This document shows positions 22,341 to 31,800 of a stretch of DNA of 64,000 nucleotides, piece after piece. Under the pieces are notes generated by a model. It had not been told where the DNA came from. It saw only the letters and a list, made by a program, of their open reading frames with translations, and did no database searches. Origin of the DNA: Dryas octopetala (lineage: Eukaryota; Streptophyta; Magnoliopsida; Rosales; Rosaceae); contig OY992833.1 in assembly GCA_963921425.1 (NCBI GenBank), forward strand, positions 30,242,698-30,306,697, in the 5' to 3' direction. The position numbers and the translations under genes are program-made. Each line of letters begins with the position of its first letter. Positions within the stretch are counted from its first letter, which is position 1.

Positions 22341-24230
22341 TGGTTTAAGTTTGTTTGGATTAACAGATTTTAATCTAATCAATATTTGTCCAACTGTTTA
22401 GACTCATCAGATTTCTGATCCTACCAAGACCTATACGATCACCATCTAAGATAGAAAGAATAGAAGAGAGGGGAGAGGAGAACATATGCAGACCCTAATC
22501 AAGACCATGACTAATCTCTGCCAATTGGTCAGCAGCACAATTGGCCTCCCTGTAAATATGGCTTAAAGATCAAGTTCAATCTCTGTAAATCAACTTCCTC
22601 CAGCATTCTGAACCAAATGAGTAGTCATACTCAATCTCCACCTGCCTGCAACCCTCATCCCAAGCCATGCTTAGGCCTTTGTAAGATATTTTCTTTGTGA
22701 GTGTCGGAGATTGTTAAGTCCAATTAAAGTCGTCTAGTTTTTGTTTTTTCTTAAGCAGCTGTATGCCTATATTGTGTGTTTTCCAGTTCTATTTTATCAG
22801 TGCATTTCTTACATTAATGACATACATACGAATCCGAAATTGAAATTAAAATAAAAAATTGATTTCCCGATTTCATAGTCTCACATAAAATTAGAAATTG
22901 AACTCCTTATCTTAGACAAATTAGATTCTTGTGGGAGGGGATAATTCAATTTCTTATTTGGGAGGAATTCAATTTCTTTTTTTTTTTAATTATATTTTAA
23001 TATAATTAATTAGTATATAAAATAATTTATTTAGAACAAATGTAATTTAGTAATCAAATATTCAAGATATCATTATTATTCTTATTTTAGATAATTTAAT
23101 AAACAACTTTAATGAGAATTTAATTCATTTTTAATCTAATTTTTCCTTAATTTAATTCTTCATAATTTGTAAACATGTCATAAATAAATAGTGTAGGTCT
23201 CAACTCTAGAAGTATAGATAAGGATAAAAAAGAAAATAACTTACCTCAACAAGGAGATGCCAGGTCATATTGCTCATCTCGAGTCAAAATAAATGAGATA
23301 CATTTTTTTTTTTTATTTGACAGTGCTGAAAGTTTAGTGAATTTACTAAGGTAGTGTTTTTATTATAATTAGTGAGCGTTGCAACAAGTGTTTAGCACCA
23401 TTTTCTCTACCATCTAAGTATGTAGAATAAGGTTTATGAAAAATGTATGTTAAATTTTTATTTTGAGATTTTGAACATAATTTTAGAGTTAAAATTTAAC
23501 ATAAAAAGAGCTGTAGTTTTCTTCCTTCGGTGCCGAGCTTACTTTTATTTTGAGACTTTGAGCCTGATAAATCAGTACCGAGCGTTCAGCAATAAGACTG
23601 TGCAATCGGTGACTTGCTATCACGCATTCGGCGATCATACTAAGCGCTCAGTGACTCCAGGTTAAGAATTTGACATGTCATCCCGGTAATATCGAAGTTT
23701 CTAAAAAGCCCAAATCATCGACCATTCCTGCCGGATATTTAGCCCTTGTTCTTATTTAATTATGTAAATATAATTGCACTTTCACAAAAGTAAGAATCGT
23801 TCATCTAAATTTAATGAAATTACTATTTTTAAATTTAATTGTTAACAATATTGTCAATATATAAATTAATAAGAATCGATCAAAAAATTAAAACAAGAAG
23901 AAACTAAGACCAAACGTAGGGGACAGAATAGTCATTTCCGAATAAAAGTAGCTTTACGATTCGCGTGCCTGACATGACTGGAAAATACTGAAATGTCTTC
24001 GATTTTCTTTCTTTTTCTTATCGGTAAAAATGAATTAATTATTTTTTTAATGAAGCAAAGAGAGAATCTGCTAAGCATGGTCCCAGAGTCAGAACGCTAT
24101 CTCAAATTTCTTACAGTCCGAGACACGCTGCCGGTAATCAATGCGGATTTGAAACTTTTGAAATCCGAGAGTAACCGCAGAGTTTTGACTGTTCCTGCGG
24201 GATTGCTCTAACCATAAATACTGAGTCACA
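22341..24230. other. cluster spacer
   Basis: 22690-22740 (TTTTCTTTGTGAG..GGAGATTGTTAAG) resembles 25365-25400, again indicating duplicated flanks. 24130-24240 holds the AATGCGGATTTGAAACTTTTGAA upstream motif of hairpin 7. No coding sequence recognised. Confidence 0.45.
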
Positions 24231-24254
24231 ACTTGCAAGTAGAAGAGTCTCCAG

Positions 24255-24450
24255 GCCATTGATGACGGAAACTTGCATAAAGGAGTGGGAAAGGCTGGCC
24301 TCAGGAAGTTTTTGAAATGGGAGATTGGGAAAAGAATTAATGAAAGAAAACTCACTGTTTTTCTTAAACACCAATAATTTCTTTCCTATTCCACCCATCT
24401 CACAAATTTCCTTAGGTTTCTCCCTTTCCCTTTCTTCTTTGATTTTATTA
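24255..24450 (+). ncRNA. MIR482-like hairpin 7
   Basis: The mature strand is 24380-24401 (TCTTTCCTATTCC...CCATCTC), 22 nt with 5' U. The 5' arm is about 24311-24334 (TTTGAAATGGGAGATTGGG). The outer stem GGCCTCAGGAAGTTTTTG pairs with ACAAATTTCCTTAGGTTT. The last bases differ from the usual CATTCC. Confidence 0.75.
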
Positions 24451-25780
24451 CCAAATAGAGTAATATATTCCATACCAACCCAGCTTCTTTCCGTACTACT
24501 GTTTTTCTCTTTACTACTCATCTCCTTCTCTAACTTTTCCTACTCTAAACTTGTTATTGTGAGCTATATTTCTGCTTTACTATTTATCTTGCTTTTATGT
24601 GGAGTGTTTTTTATTGTTCCTAATTTATTTTCCTTTTATTTGCCCTGTATAGGTGATCATCTTATTTGGTGTGTAGTATTTTTTAAATTATAAATGGTAA
24701 TTAATTTTGATTTGCAAGTGAAATTAATCCAGAATATATGCATGATTGGACTGGTTCTGTGTTCGGTCTGCCAAGCACGCTTCAAAGCTGAGGAAATCTT
24801 GTCATCTTTGTATAAAGAATATTACTACTTATAGTTTTCAGTCTTGTGCCCGCAATGTTTAATTTAACTGTATATTCGAAATTTTTTGTATCAGATTATT
24901 TAACGAAAATCAATTAAAGTCTCCTTGCAGCCCTGAATCTTCTCCTTGCTCTTGCTCGCTTAATCTTTCACTTTGCTTGCTTTACCGTTCAATTTCGATT
25001 AATTTTTGTTTGTGACCTAGTTCTTAGCTAGACATTAGCAAGTAATTTACAAACGACTCCGTTTGCCTAGGCAGTCTAAGCTAAATTGTATTAATCGAAT
25101 GTTGATAAAAGAACTTTAAAGCATTCTGATGATCTGAATTAAAGATTTACTTGGATGTAACTATGTAAGAACCAATTTATTTTTAAGTATTGAAAACTGA
25201 CTACGAGAAATTTATGCGTTCAATTAGCAAACAATTCGCAAACTGAATTAGCAAACAAATAAACTTCAACTATAAACGTCAAACAATTCACAAGCTACTC
25301 GGACTGTACTCAAAACCTCCTGTCTTTGACCCTTATAAATAAGTACATAAAGCGCAAATTTTTCTTTGTGAAGTAGGAGATTGTTAAGTAGCTTTAGCCA
25401 AGCCTTTAGGTGGTGTAGTTTTATTTGTCTTGTAGTGTGGGAGATGGTTAAGCAGTTGTAATGTGTGTTTTCTAGTTCGGATGTATCACTTCATTCACTA
25501 CATTGAATGTGAAAATGTACATAATAAAAAATTAATACCGGTAGAAAAGCAAATAAAGATAAAACATGTATAGCTTTGTGTTTTTTTTTTTCTGCTGGTA
25601 TGCTCAGGCTGTTCCGGCCTTGGTGTTTTGTTCTAAGGGCTATGCCCTCTTTTTGGTTAATTTAATTACCAAAAAAGAAAAATTGGGGATACAATTTGCG
25701 TGACCTACCTGACATGAGAAGACTGAAATTGGGTTGACAGTCCTAGCTCCCATGTACAATAAAATGAGCAGCACAAGAGT
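24451..25780. other. cluster spacer
   Basis: AT-rich sequence with no gene. 25365-25440 is paralogous to about 22690-22745. 25690-25780 aligns loosely with the upstream regions of the other hairpins (CCCATGTACAATAAAATG against CCATGTACCATAAATAAATG before hairpin 10). Confidence 0.45.
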
Positions 25781-25799
25781 CTCAGACCCAAAGCAATTA

Positions 25800-25975
25800 T
25801 TGACTTGGAAAGAGGAGAGGGAAAGGCAGGCCTGAGGAAGTTCTTGGAATGGGGGCTTGGAAAAAAAATTAATGAAGTTGTTCTTGTTTTTCTTAAACAA
25901 GAAAATTTCTTTCCAATTCCACCCATTGCAGCAATTTCCTATGGTTTCTCCGTTTTCCTTGCTTCTTTCTAGTTA
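25800..25975 (+). ncRNA. MIR482-like hairpin 8
   Basis: The mature strand is 25908-25929 (TCTTTCCAATTCC...CCATTGC), 22 nt with 5' U. The 5' arm is 25841-25864 (TTCTTGGAATGGGGGCTTGG). The outer stem GCAGGCCTGAGGAAG pairs with AATTTCCTATGGTTT. Hairpin 9 follows within 75 bases. Confidence 0.75.
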
Positions 25976-26049
25976 GAACTAGACGGATGATTATGAATTC
26001 CATACAAAACCATTTTCTTTTTGTTAATTTGAGAGATGAGTAATGATTG

Positions 26050-26230
26050 TGAAGGTGTGGCTTGATAGAGAAAATGGAGTAAAGGGGAAGGAGAGGAGCT
26101 GTAGCCTTGTAGGAAGTTATTGGCGTGTGGTGATCGGACAAGATACCATAAAAAGACTTCTTGCCGATTCCTCCCATACCAATGAATTCCTATTGTTCAT
26201 CTCTTTCCCTAACTTTTTTATTGGACATAA
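26050..26230 (+). ncRNA. MIR482/2118-like hairpin 9
   Basis: The mature strand is 26159-26180 (TCTTGCCGATTCC...CCATACC), 22 nt with 5' U. The TTGCCGATTCC core is typical of miR2118/482. The 5' arm is 26120-26142 (TTGGCGTGTGGTGATCGGAC). The outer stem GTAGCCTTGTAGGAAG pairs with GAATTCCTATTGTTC. Confidence 0.75.
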
Positions 26231-26520
26231 TTGGCATATCAAAAGTGGGCCTGTTATGGTTTAAATTGAAGGTCCAGAGAAGCCCAGTTATTGTTGTTAC
26301 TCTTTTCATTTTAGCCCAGGAATCCCCAAACATAAAGCTGTGTCTTGTAGTCGTTGTATCAGGGAAAAGCATATCCCCAGTCCTGCCCCACCATGATATA
26401 TGCCTTTATCAAAGACGACACAGAAAAAGAAAATAAAGGCGTGGGGAACCCGAAAGATACTAATTTGCTTGCTGCGTAGGCTAAGATTAATACAATAATA
26501 TAAGATAGAGACTATATACT
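26228..26520. repeat. segmental repeat, partner of 33650-34010
   Basis: Both contain (G/A)CATATCAAAA(G/T)GGGC, AAATTGAAGG(T/C)CC(A/G)GAG(A/C)AGCCCAGT, ATATCCCCA and a TATCAAAGA(C/T)GACA block in the same order. The second copy lies beyond the LINE and has no hairpin before it, so the duplication that built the cluster extends to 34 kb. Confidence 0.6.
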
Positions 26521-26562
26521 AATATAGTAATGTGAAAGAGGATGCATGAGAAAGACTTTAAC

Positions 26563-26929
26563 GAGTTAATTATACTTACACCCCTTGAGGTTTATCGTCT
26601 TTTCACATACACTTTTTAGAGTTTCAATAATTATACATATACCCCTTGAAGTTTTAAAACTGTTACATATAACCCTTATAAAAATAAATAAATAAATAAA
26701 AAAGAAAATATTTGTATTCAGGTTGGATCTTACACCTTAAATAATCTTATTAGGCTATTTAATCCCTTAGCATGCTTTTTTGCATAATTTATCATCATTT
26801 TTGTCTCACTATAGGGGATTATATGTAACAATTTTAAAATCTCATAGGGTGTATGTATAATTATTGAAATCTCAAGGAGTATATGCAAAAAGTCGATAAA
26901 TTTTAGAGGGTATAAGTGTAATTAATTTA
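26563..26929. mobile_element. long-TIR MITE, Mutator-like, copy 2
   Basis: It starts GAGTTAATTATACTTACACC and ends GTGTAATTAATTTA, with long imperfect inverted arms. A perfect 9-bp duplication GACTTTAAC flanks it (26554-26562, 26930-26938). The better duplication suggests it is younger than copy 1 at 17230. Confidence 0.8.
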
Positions 26930-27059
26930 GACTTTAACCCCAATCTTGATAAAGCGGATCACGTGGGTTGCAGTGAATGCCGGGTTTGAAAATGCCCCAT
27001 CCGACCCATCGGCCATGTACCATAAATAAATGGTCACGGATGGTGAACAAACCCTAAGC

Positions 27060-27255
27060 CATTTATGACAGAGGAGGAGGGGTGGGAAAGGCAGGCCTCT
27101 GGAAGTTGTTTGAATGGGTGGCTGGAAAAGAAAAGAATGAAATGAAACAGTGAACAGATTCGGGCCTCTGTTTCTTTTTTTCTTCTTTCCTACGCCTCCC
27201 ATTCCACCAATTTCCTCAGGTTTCTCCCTTTCCCGTTTCTTCTTTAATAACTTCA
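27060..27255 (+). ncRNA. MIR482-like hairpin 10
   Basis: The mature strand is 27184-27205 (TCTTTCCTACGCC...CCATTCC), 22 nt with 5' U. To my knowledge it is one base from grape miR482 (TCTTTCCTACTCC...). The 5' arm is about 27107-27130 (TTTGAATGGGTGGCTGG). The outer stem CAGGCCTCTGGAAGTTG pairs with CAATTTCCTCAGGTTT. It is the best consensus match in the cluster. Confidence 0.85.
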
Positions 27256-27455
27256 TTTTCTTACCACCAACCACTGAACAGATTTAAATATCAATGAATC
27301 TCATACAAATTACAAACCATTTTCTTTTCTTCAGCTTCTTGCTCTTGGGACATAATCAATTTTTCTACTTAAATATCTCTTACTTTTGTGGCTATGTTTA
27401 TTCTTTTGTGTTTTCTTTGTGGTTCATAAATTATATGTATATATGTTCTTTGCAG

Positions 27456-27560
27456 ATCCAAGAACCAGAAGCTTACAATTACAGATCCATCATTCATGAG
27501 TCAAATGAAGTGAGGTCTGCTGATCGATCACCACAACAAAAAATCAGATCGAACAAATAT
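27456..27560 (+). ncRNA. putative downstream exon of a MIR482 primary transcript (copy b)
   Basis: ATCCAAGAACCAGAAGCTTA, then ATTCATGAGTCAAATGAAGTG, follows a CTTTGCAG acceptor. It is the counterpart of 22149-22340, lying about 250 bases after the mature strand of hairpin 10. Confidence 0.45.
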
Positions 27561-28309
27561 ATTATATATTGTTCTTGACGTGACAACCAGTCCAAGACAA
27601 ACTGATTGATTATTGTCAAGCTGGACGGTGTCCATGTCATTCTTAGCAAACCATTTGTTTGTTTATCTCTGTCAATCAAATGCAAATTATTATGGCTCAA
27701 GTTTTTTAGCCTGCAATGTATAGTATAGCTTCAAGTGTATTTGGGAAGTATTTGTATCAATCGGATATTTTTTTAACGAAAATCAATGAGAAATCTGTCT
27801 GTTTCTCTGACTTCTATACTTTTGGTGCACTTTCGTTGGGGTTTTCTGATATATTCTTTAATTTGTCATGGTATTCAAGCTCTAAATTTACTGAACACTG
27901 GCAACAAGTTGAACTGCAAACTATAATCAGCAAGCAATCAACTGTAGAGGGTTAATTCTATGTAATTTTCTCTCTCCAAATCCTATTTCTTGAAGCGTAC
28001 GGCCCTAAATTGTGGAATCGAATCACGGTTATGAAAGAACTTTATAAGTAAAGGAATTAAAGGTGTTCTTTATTATTCTCAATCAATAGTAAATAAACAA
28101 ATAAAAATAGTGAATTAAATTAGAGTCCATTAATATATAGGTACTGGCATCTAATTTTATTAACCAAAACTACCTAAAGCCTCATTCTTCCTTTGCGCAC
28201 CAACTACCACAAACTCATTCTTCATTTGCAGACACCAAAAATATAACATGCAGTCATCTTCCAAAAATACCAGCATCAACGCATCACCAAAAAACTGAAA
28301 CTGAAACTG
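27561..28309. other. intergenic spacer
   Basis: AT-rich, no gene recognised. It may include the end of the hairpin 10 transcript. Confidence 0.4.
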
Positions 28310-28500
28310 TAAGTCTGCAATTCCAATAAACTGCAGTTTTAATTCCAGTAAACTACAGAAATTGCAGTTTTAATTCACTTATAGTTCCAAAAACTGCAGT
28401 TCCAGTTCACTTACAGCTCTATAACTGCAGTTTTAGAAACTGCAAGTGACAGAAACTGCAGTTTCAGAAAATTGCAGTTTCAGAAACTGAACTAAACAAA
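28310..28500. repeat. degenerate AACTGCAGTTT repeat block
   Basis: About ten occurrences of the palindrome-like AACTGCAGTTT/AAACTGCAG in 190 bases, in irregular spacing. Source unknown. Confidence 0.55.
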
Positions 28501-28835
28501 AAAAATCAAGAATCTACTACTGATGTAGAGGTTGGGATTTGGGAGGAGTTGAAGATGTGGAAGTTGGGATTTGGGAGCAGCTGAAGATGTGGAGGAAGAG
28601 AGGAAGGGCTGGGTTTTGGTGGGTTTCGGCGGCAGGGGGCGACGGTAGGGGGCGAAAGCAGGGAGAAAGAGAGAGAGAGGGTGAGATGGTGGTCAACGCA
28701 GGTGGGGGATGGAGTTACTAATGGAGGAAATGAGAGAAAGGAAGAAGAAAAAAAAAAAAAGAGAAAGGAGAAGGAAAAAAGAAGAAGAAAGAGAAACGGA
28801 GGAGAGAGAAGAGAGAATGAGATCAGGGTGGGTAG
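28501..28835. other. purine-rich unclassified stretch before the LINE
   Basis: It contains a 49-50-base near-duplicate of GTTGGGATTTGGGAG..GAAGATGTGGA and an AG-rich tail. The LINE interrupted this sequence: the flank continues at 33209. No coding evidence. Confidence 0.4.
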
Positions 28836-28850
28836 TGGGAAGTGTGGGTT
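28836..28850. repeat. LINE target-site duplication, left copy
   Basis: TGGGAAGTGTGGGTT, identical to 33209-33223 on the far side of the LINE. Confidence 0.85.
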
Positions 28851-28892
28851 TTTTTTTTTTTTTTTTTTTTGATGGAAAGCTTGCTGCTTGCA

Positions 28893-31800
28893 TTAAGGCT
28901 CATGGCCAGAAAAATCTCTCTCAACAGTGAGAGCAGAGAGTAACCAAGAAGGAAAGGAATCCTTCCACAGTACAGAGGTATCTAGATTAATAGAGTGTTG
29001 AGCAACCAAGTGCGCTAGCCTATTACATGATCTTTTACGAAACTGGATGGAGATAGCAGAGAAGGTCCGCAGCAGAGGACGTGCTTCATCGAGGAAAAGC
29101 CAAGCCGCAGGGATGCCCTCCATCTGTGTGAAGCTACTGACTGCATCCTGGGCATCGGATTCAATGATGCACTGCTGGACGTCGAGGGTCTTGGCCAGCT
29201 TGATTCCTTCGAGGATAGCTCGCACCTCAGTAGCTTGCACGGTCCAGGCACATTGGAAAGGCATTGCAATGGCAGCAAGTAGCTCACCCTTGTCATTGCG
29301 TGCCACAGCCCCCACTCCCCGGGAGTCACGAGAGGTAGGCACTGCGGCGTCAACATTGATCTTCACAGTGTTAGGGGGATGGGCCTCCCAACAGGCATGC
29401 AGGTTTCCGGGTCCAGGAGGCGCCTTCAGATTTGCAGTTCTAAACTCATTGATGTACTCCTCAGTTTTGGTCAGTATTTGTGCAGCAGATAGGGAGAGGG
29501 AGTTATGCAGGATGCAATTTTTGTCATGCCATAGCAACCAGGCACCCACACAGAACCATTCAATCTCAAAGTCAACAGCCGTGTTGCATATTGCAATAAA
29601 TAGATCAGTAAAATCCCTAGGCTTCCAAACATGAGCAACTGCCTCCAGAAAGGAACCAGCCCACAAATCTTTGGCTTTGCGACAGTCCCACAAGGAATGG
29701 ATCACAGTTTCATAGTTCTTTCCACACCTAGTGCAGTAGGGGTCATGTCCAATGTTTCGTTTGCACAAAGCGACTCGGCAAGGGAGAATGTCATGTAGAG
29801 CTTTCCAGGTGAAGATTTTGATCTTTTGGGGTATGCGGATCTTCCATAATTTCTTCCAGATGGAGGATAACACAGAGGGGGAGCTAGAAGAAGTGTCAGT
29901 TTGCAGGTTAGATTGTCGAATATTCCTAGCCACCCAATAGCCGGAGCGGACAGAGTAGATACCATTTTTTGTGTGAAACCAAGCTTGTCTATCAGGGGCA
30001 TTGAGTTGTCCAAATGGGAGGCCGAGTATGGCTTGCGCTTCCAGGGGGGAGAACGACTTTTGGATTAGATCAACATTCCATGCTCCAGAGATGGTTTTTA
30101 ACGCTGAGACAGTGCAGTTGGCATCTAAATATGTGGGGGGGGATGAGATCATAAGTGTCGATGGAAGGGGAACCCATCGATCCTGGTATATGGAGACGTC
30201 AGTTCCATCCCCAATTCTCCAAATCAGACCCGTCTCCAGCACTTCTCTTCCCCAAAGTAGACTTCTCCACATATAGGAAGGCCTATGCCCAAGAGTGGCA
30301 TTTAACAAGCTAGAATCTGAGAAGTATTTTGCTTTCATGACACGGCTTACCAAAAGTTCAGGGGATTGTAGTATGCGCCAGCACTGCTTTGCGAGGAGGG
30401 CTTGATTAAAAGATCGGAGGTCACGAAAGCCTAGCCCTCCCTCCCTTTTTGGGTTGCACATTTTTGACCATCGAAGCCAGTGTAGACACCGTTTGTTCTC
30501 ATTCTTACCCCACCAGAAATTGGTGATCATATTTTCCAGTTCAGTGCAGACATTCTCAGGTATACGGAAGCAGCCCATCACATACATTGGCATAGCAAGT
30601 GCTACAGATTTAATGAGCACTTCCTTCCCCCCAACCGAGAGAAATTTTTCTTTCCAACCTGATAGAGTTCTCCTCAAACGATCTTTGACCTCTTGGAAAA
30701 TGATTCGCTTATTTCTTCCTGTAAGAGTTGGTAAGCCCAGGTACTTCTCATGGCAATGGAAAATGGGAACCGAAAGCATACCTTGGATGGTCTGTTTTGT
30801 GGCCGGATCGACATGGGGGCTGAAGGTGAGAGCAGATTTCTGGTAGTTGATTTTTTGGCCTGCCGCCTTCTCATATAGGTCGAGTATAGCCCGGAGGTTC
30901 TGACAATCGGTAGGGTGGGCCTGAAGGAATAGCAAGCTGTCATCCGCAAAGAATAGATGGGTTATGGAAGGACCTCCTCTGGATGCCGCCACACCCCTAA
31001 TAGCCCCACAGGTCTCAGCTTGAGTTAATAGCCTTGATAACCCTTCTGTACATAATAGGAATAGGTATGGTGAGAGAGGGTCTCCCTGACGGAGTCCCCG
31101 CTGAGGAGCAATCTTACCGCAAATCTCCCCATTAACATTAATTGCATAAGACACCGTCGTTACACAATCCATGATGATCTTGATAAAGCGATGATTGAAG
31201 CCCAGAGAGATCATTACTTGTCTTAAATATTCCCACTCCACCCTGTCATATGCCTTGGCCATGTCAAGTTTCAGAGCAAGCTTTGGGCTGCCAGATGGTC
31301 CTTGCCGTTTCATAGAGTGCATGAGTTCGAAAGCAACCATGGTGCTATCAATGATGTGCTGCCCAGGGGTAAAGGCAGTTTGCGGCTCAGAGATGATAGC
31401 AGGGAGCTCATTCTTCAAGCGATTAACGATCATTTTGGCTATTATCTTGTATATCACATTGCAGAGCGCAATGGGTCTGAATTCCAGTACGGTCTCGGGG
31501 TTTTGCTTTTTGGGAACCAGAGTGATGAGGGTGTGGTTGAGTTCGGCGACACTCTTCCCTTCATTGAGCACTTCAAGGCATAGTTTAGTGATATCATGAC
31601 CAACAATGTCCCAGAACTTTTGGTAGAACAAGGCCGGCATCCCATCAGGTCCAGGGGCTTTAGAGGGGTGCATGTGTTTCAGCGCCGCCTCCACCTCAAC
31701 CCCAGTGAAAGCCCGTGATAGCCGGAGATTCATGTCGCTTGTGACTTTGGCTGGAATTGCATTAGTAACCTCTTCAACCCTGCAGCAACCCTCCGAGCTG

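Noticed and set aside
29047-29634. 195-codon + strand frame
   Set aside because: It lies opposite LINE ORF2 in a GC-rich part and has no family resemblance: a shadow frame.
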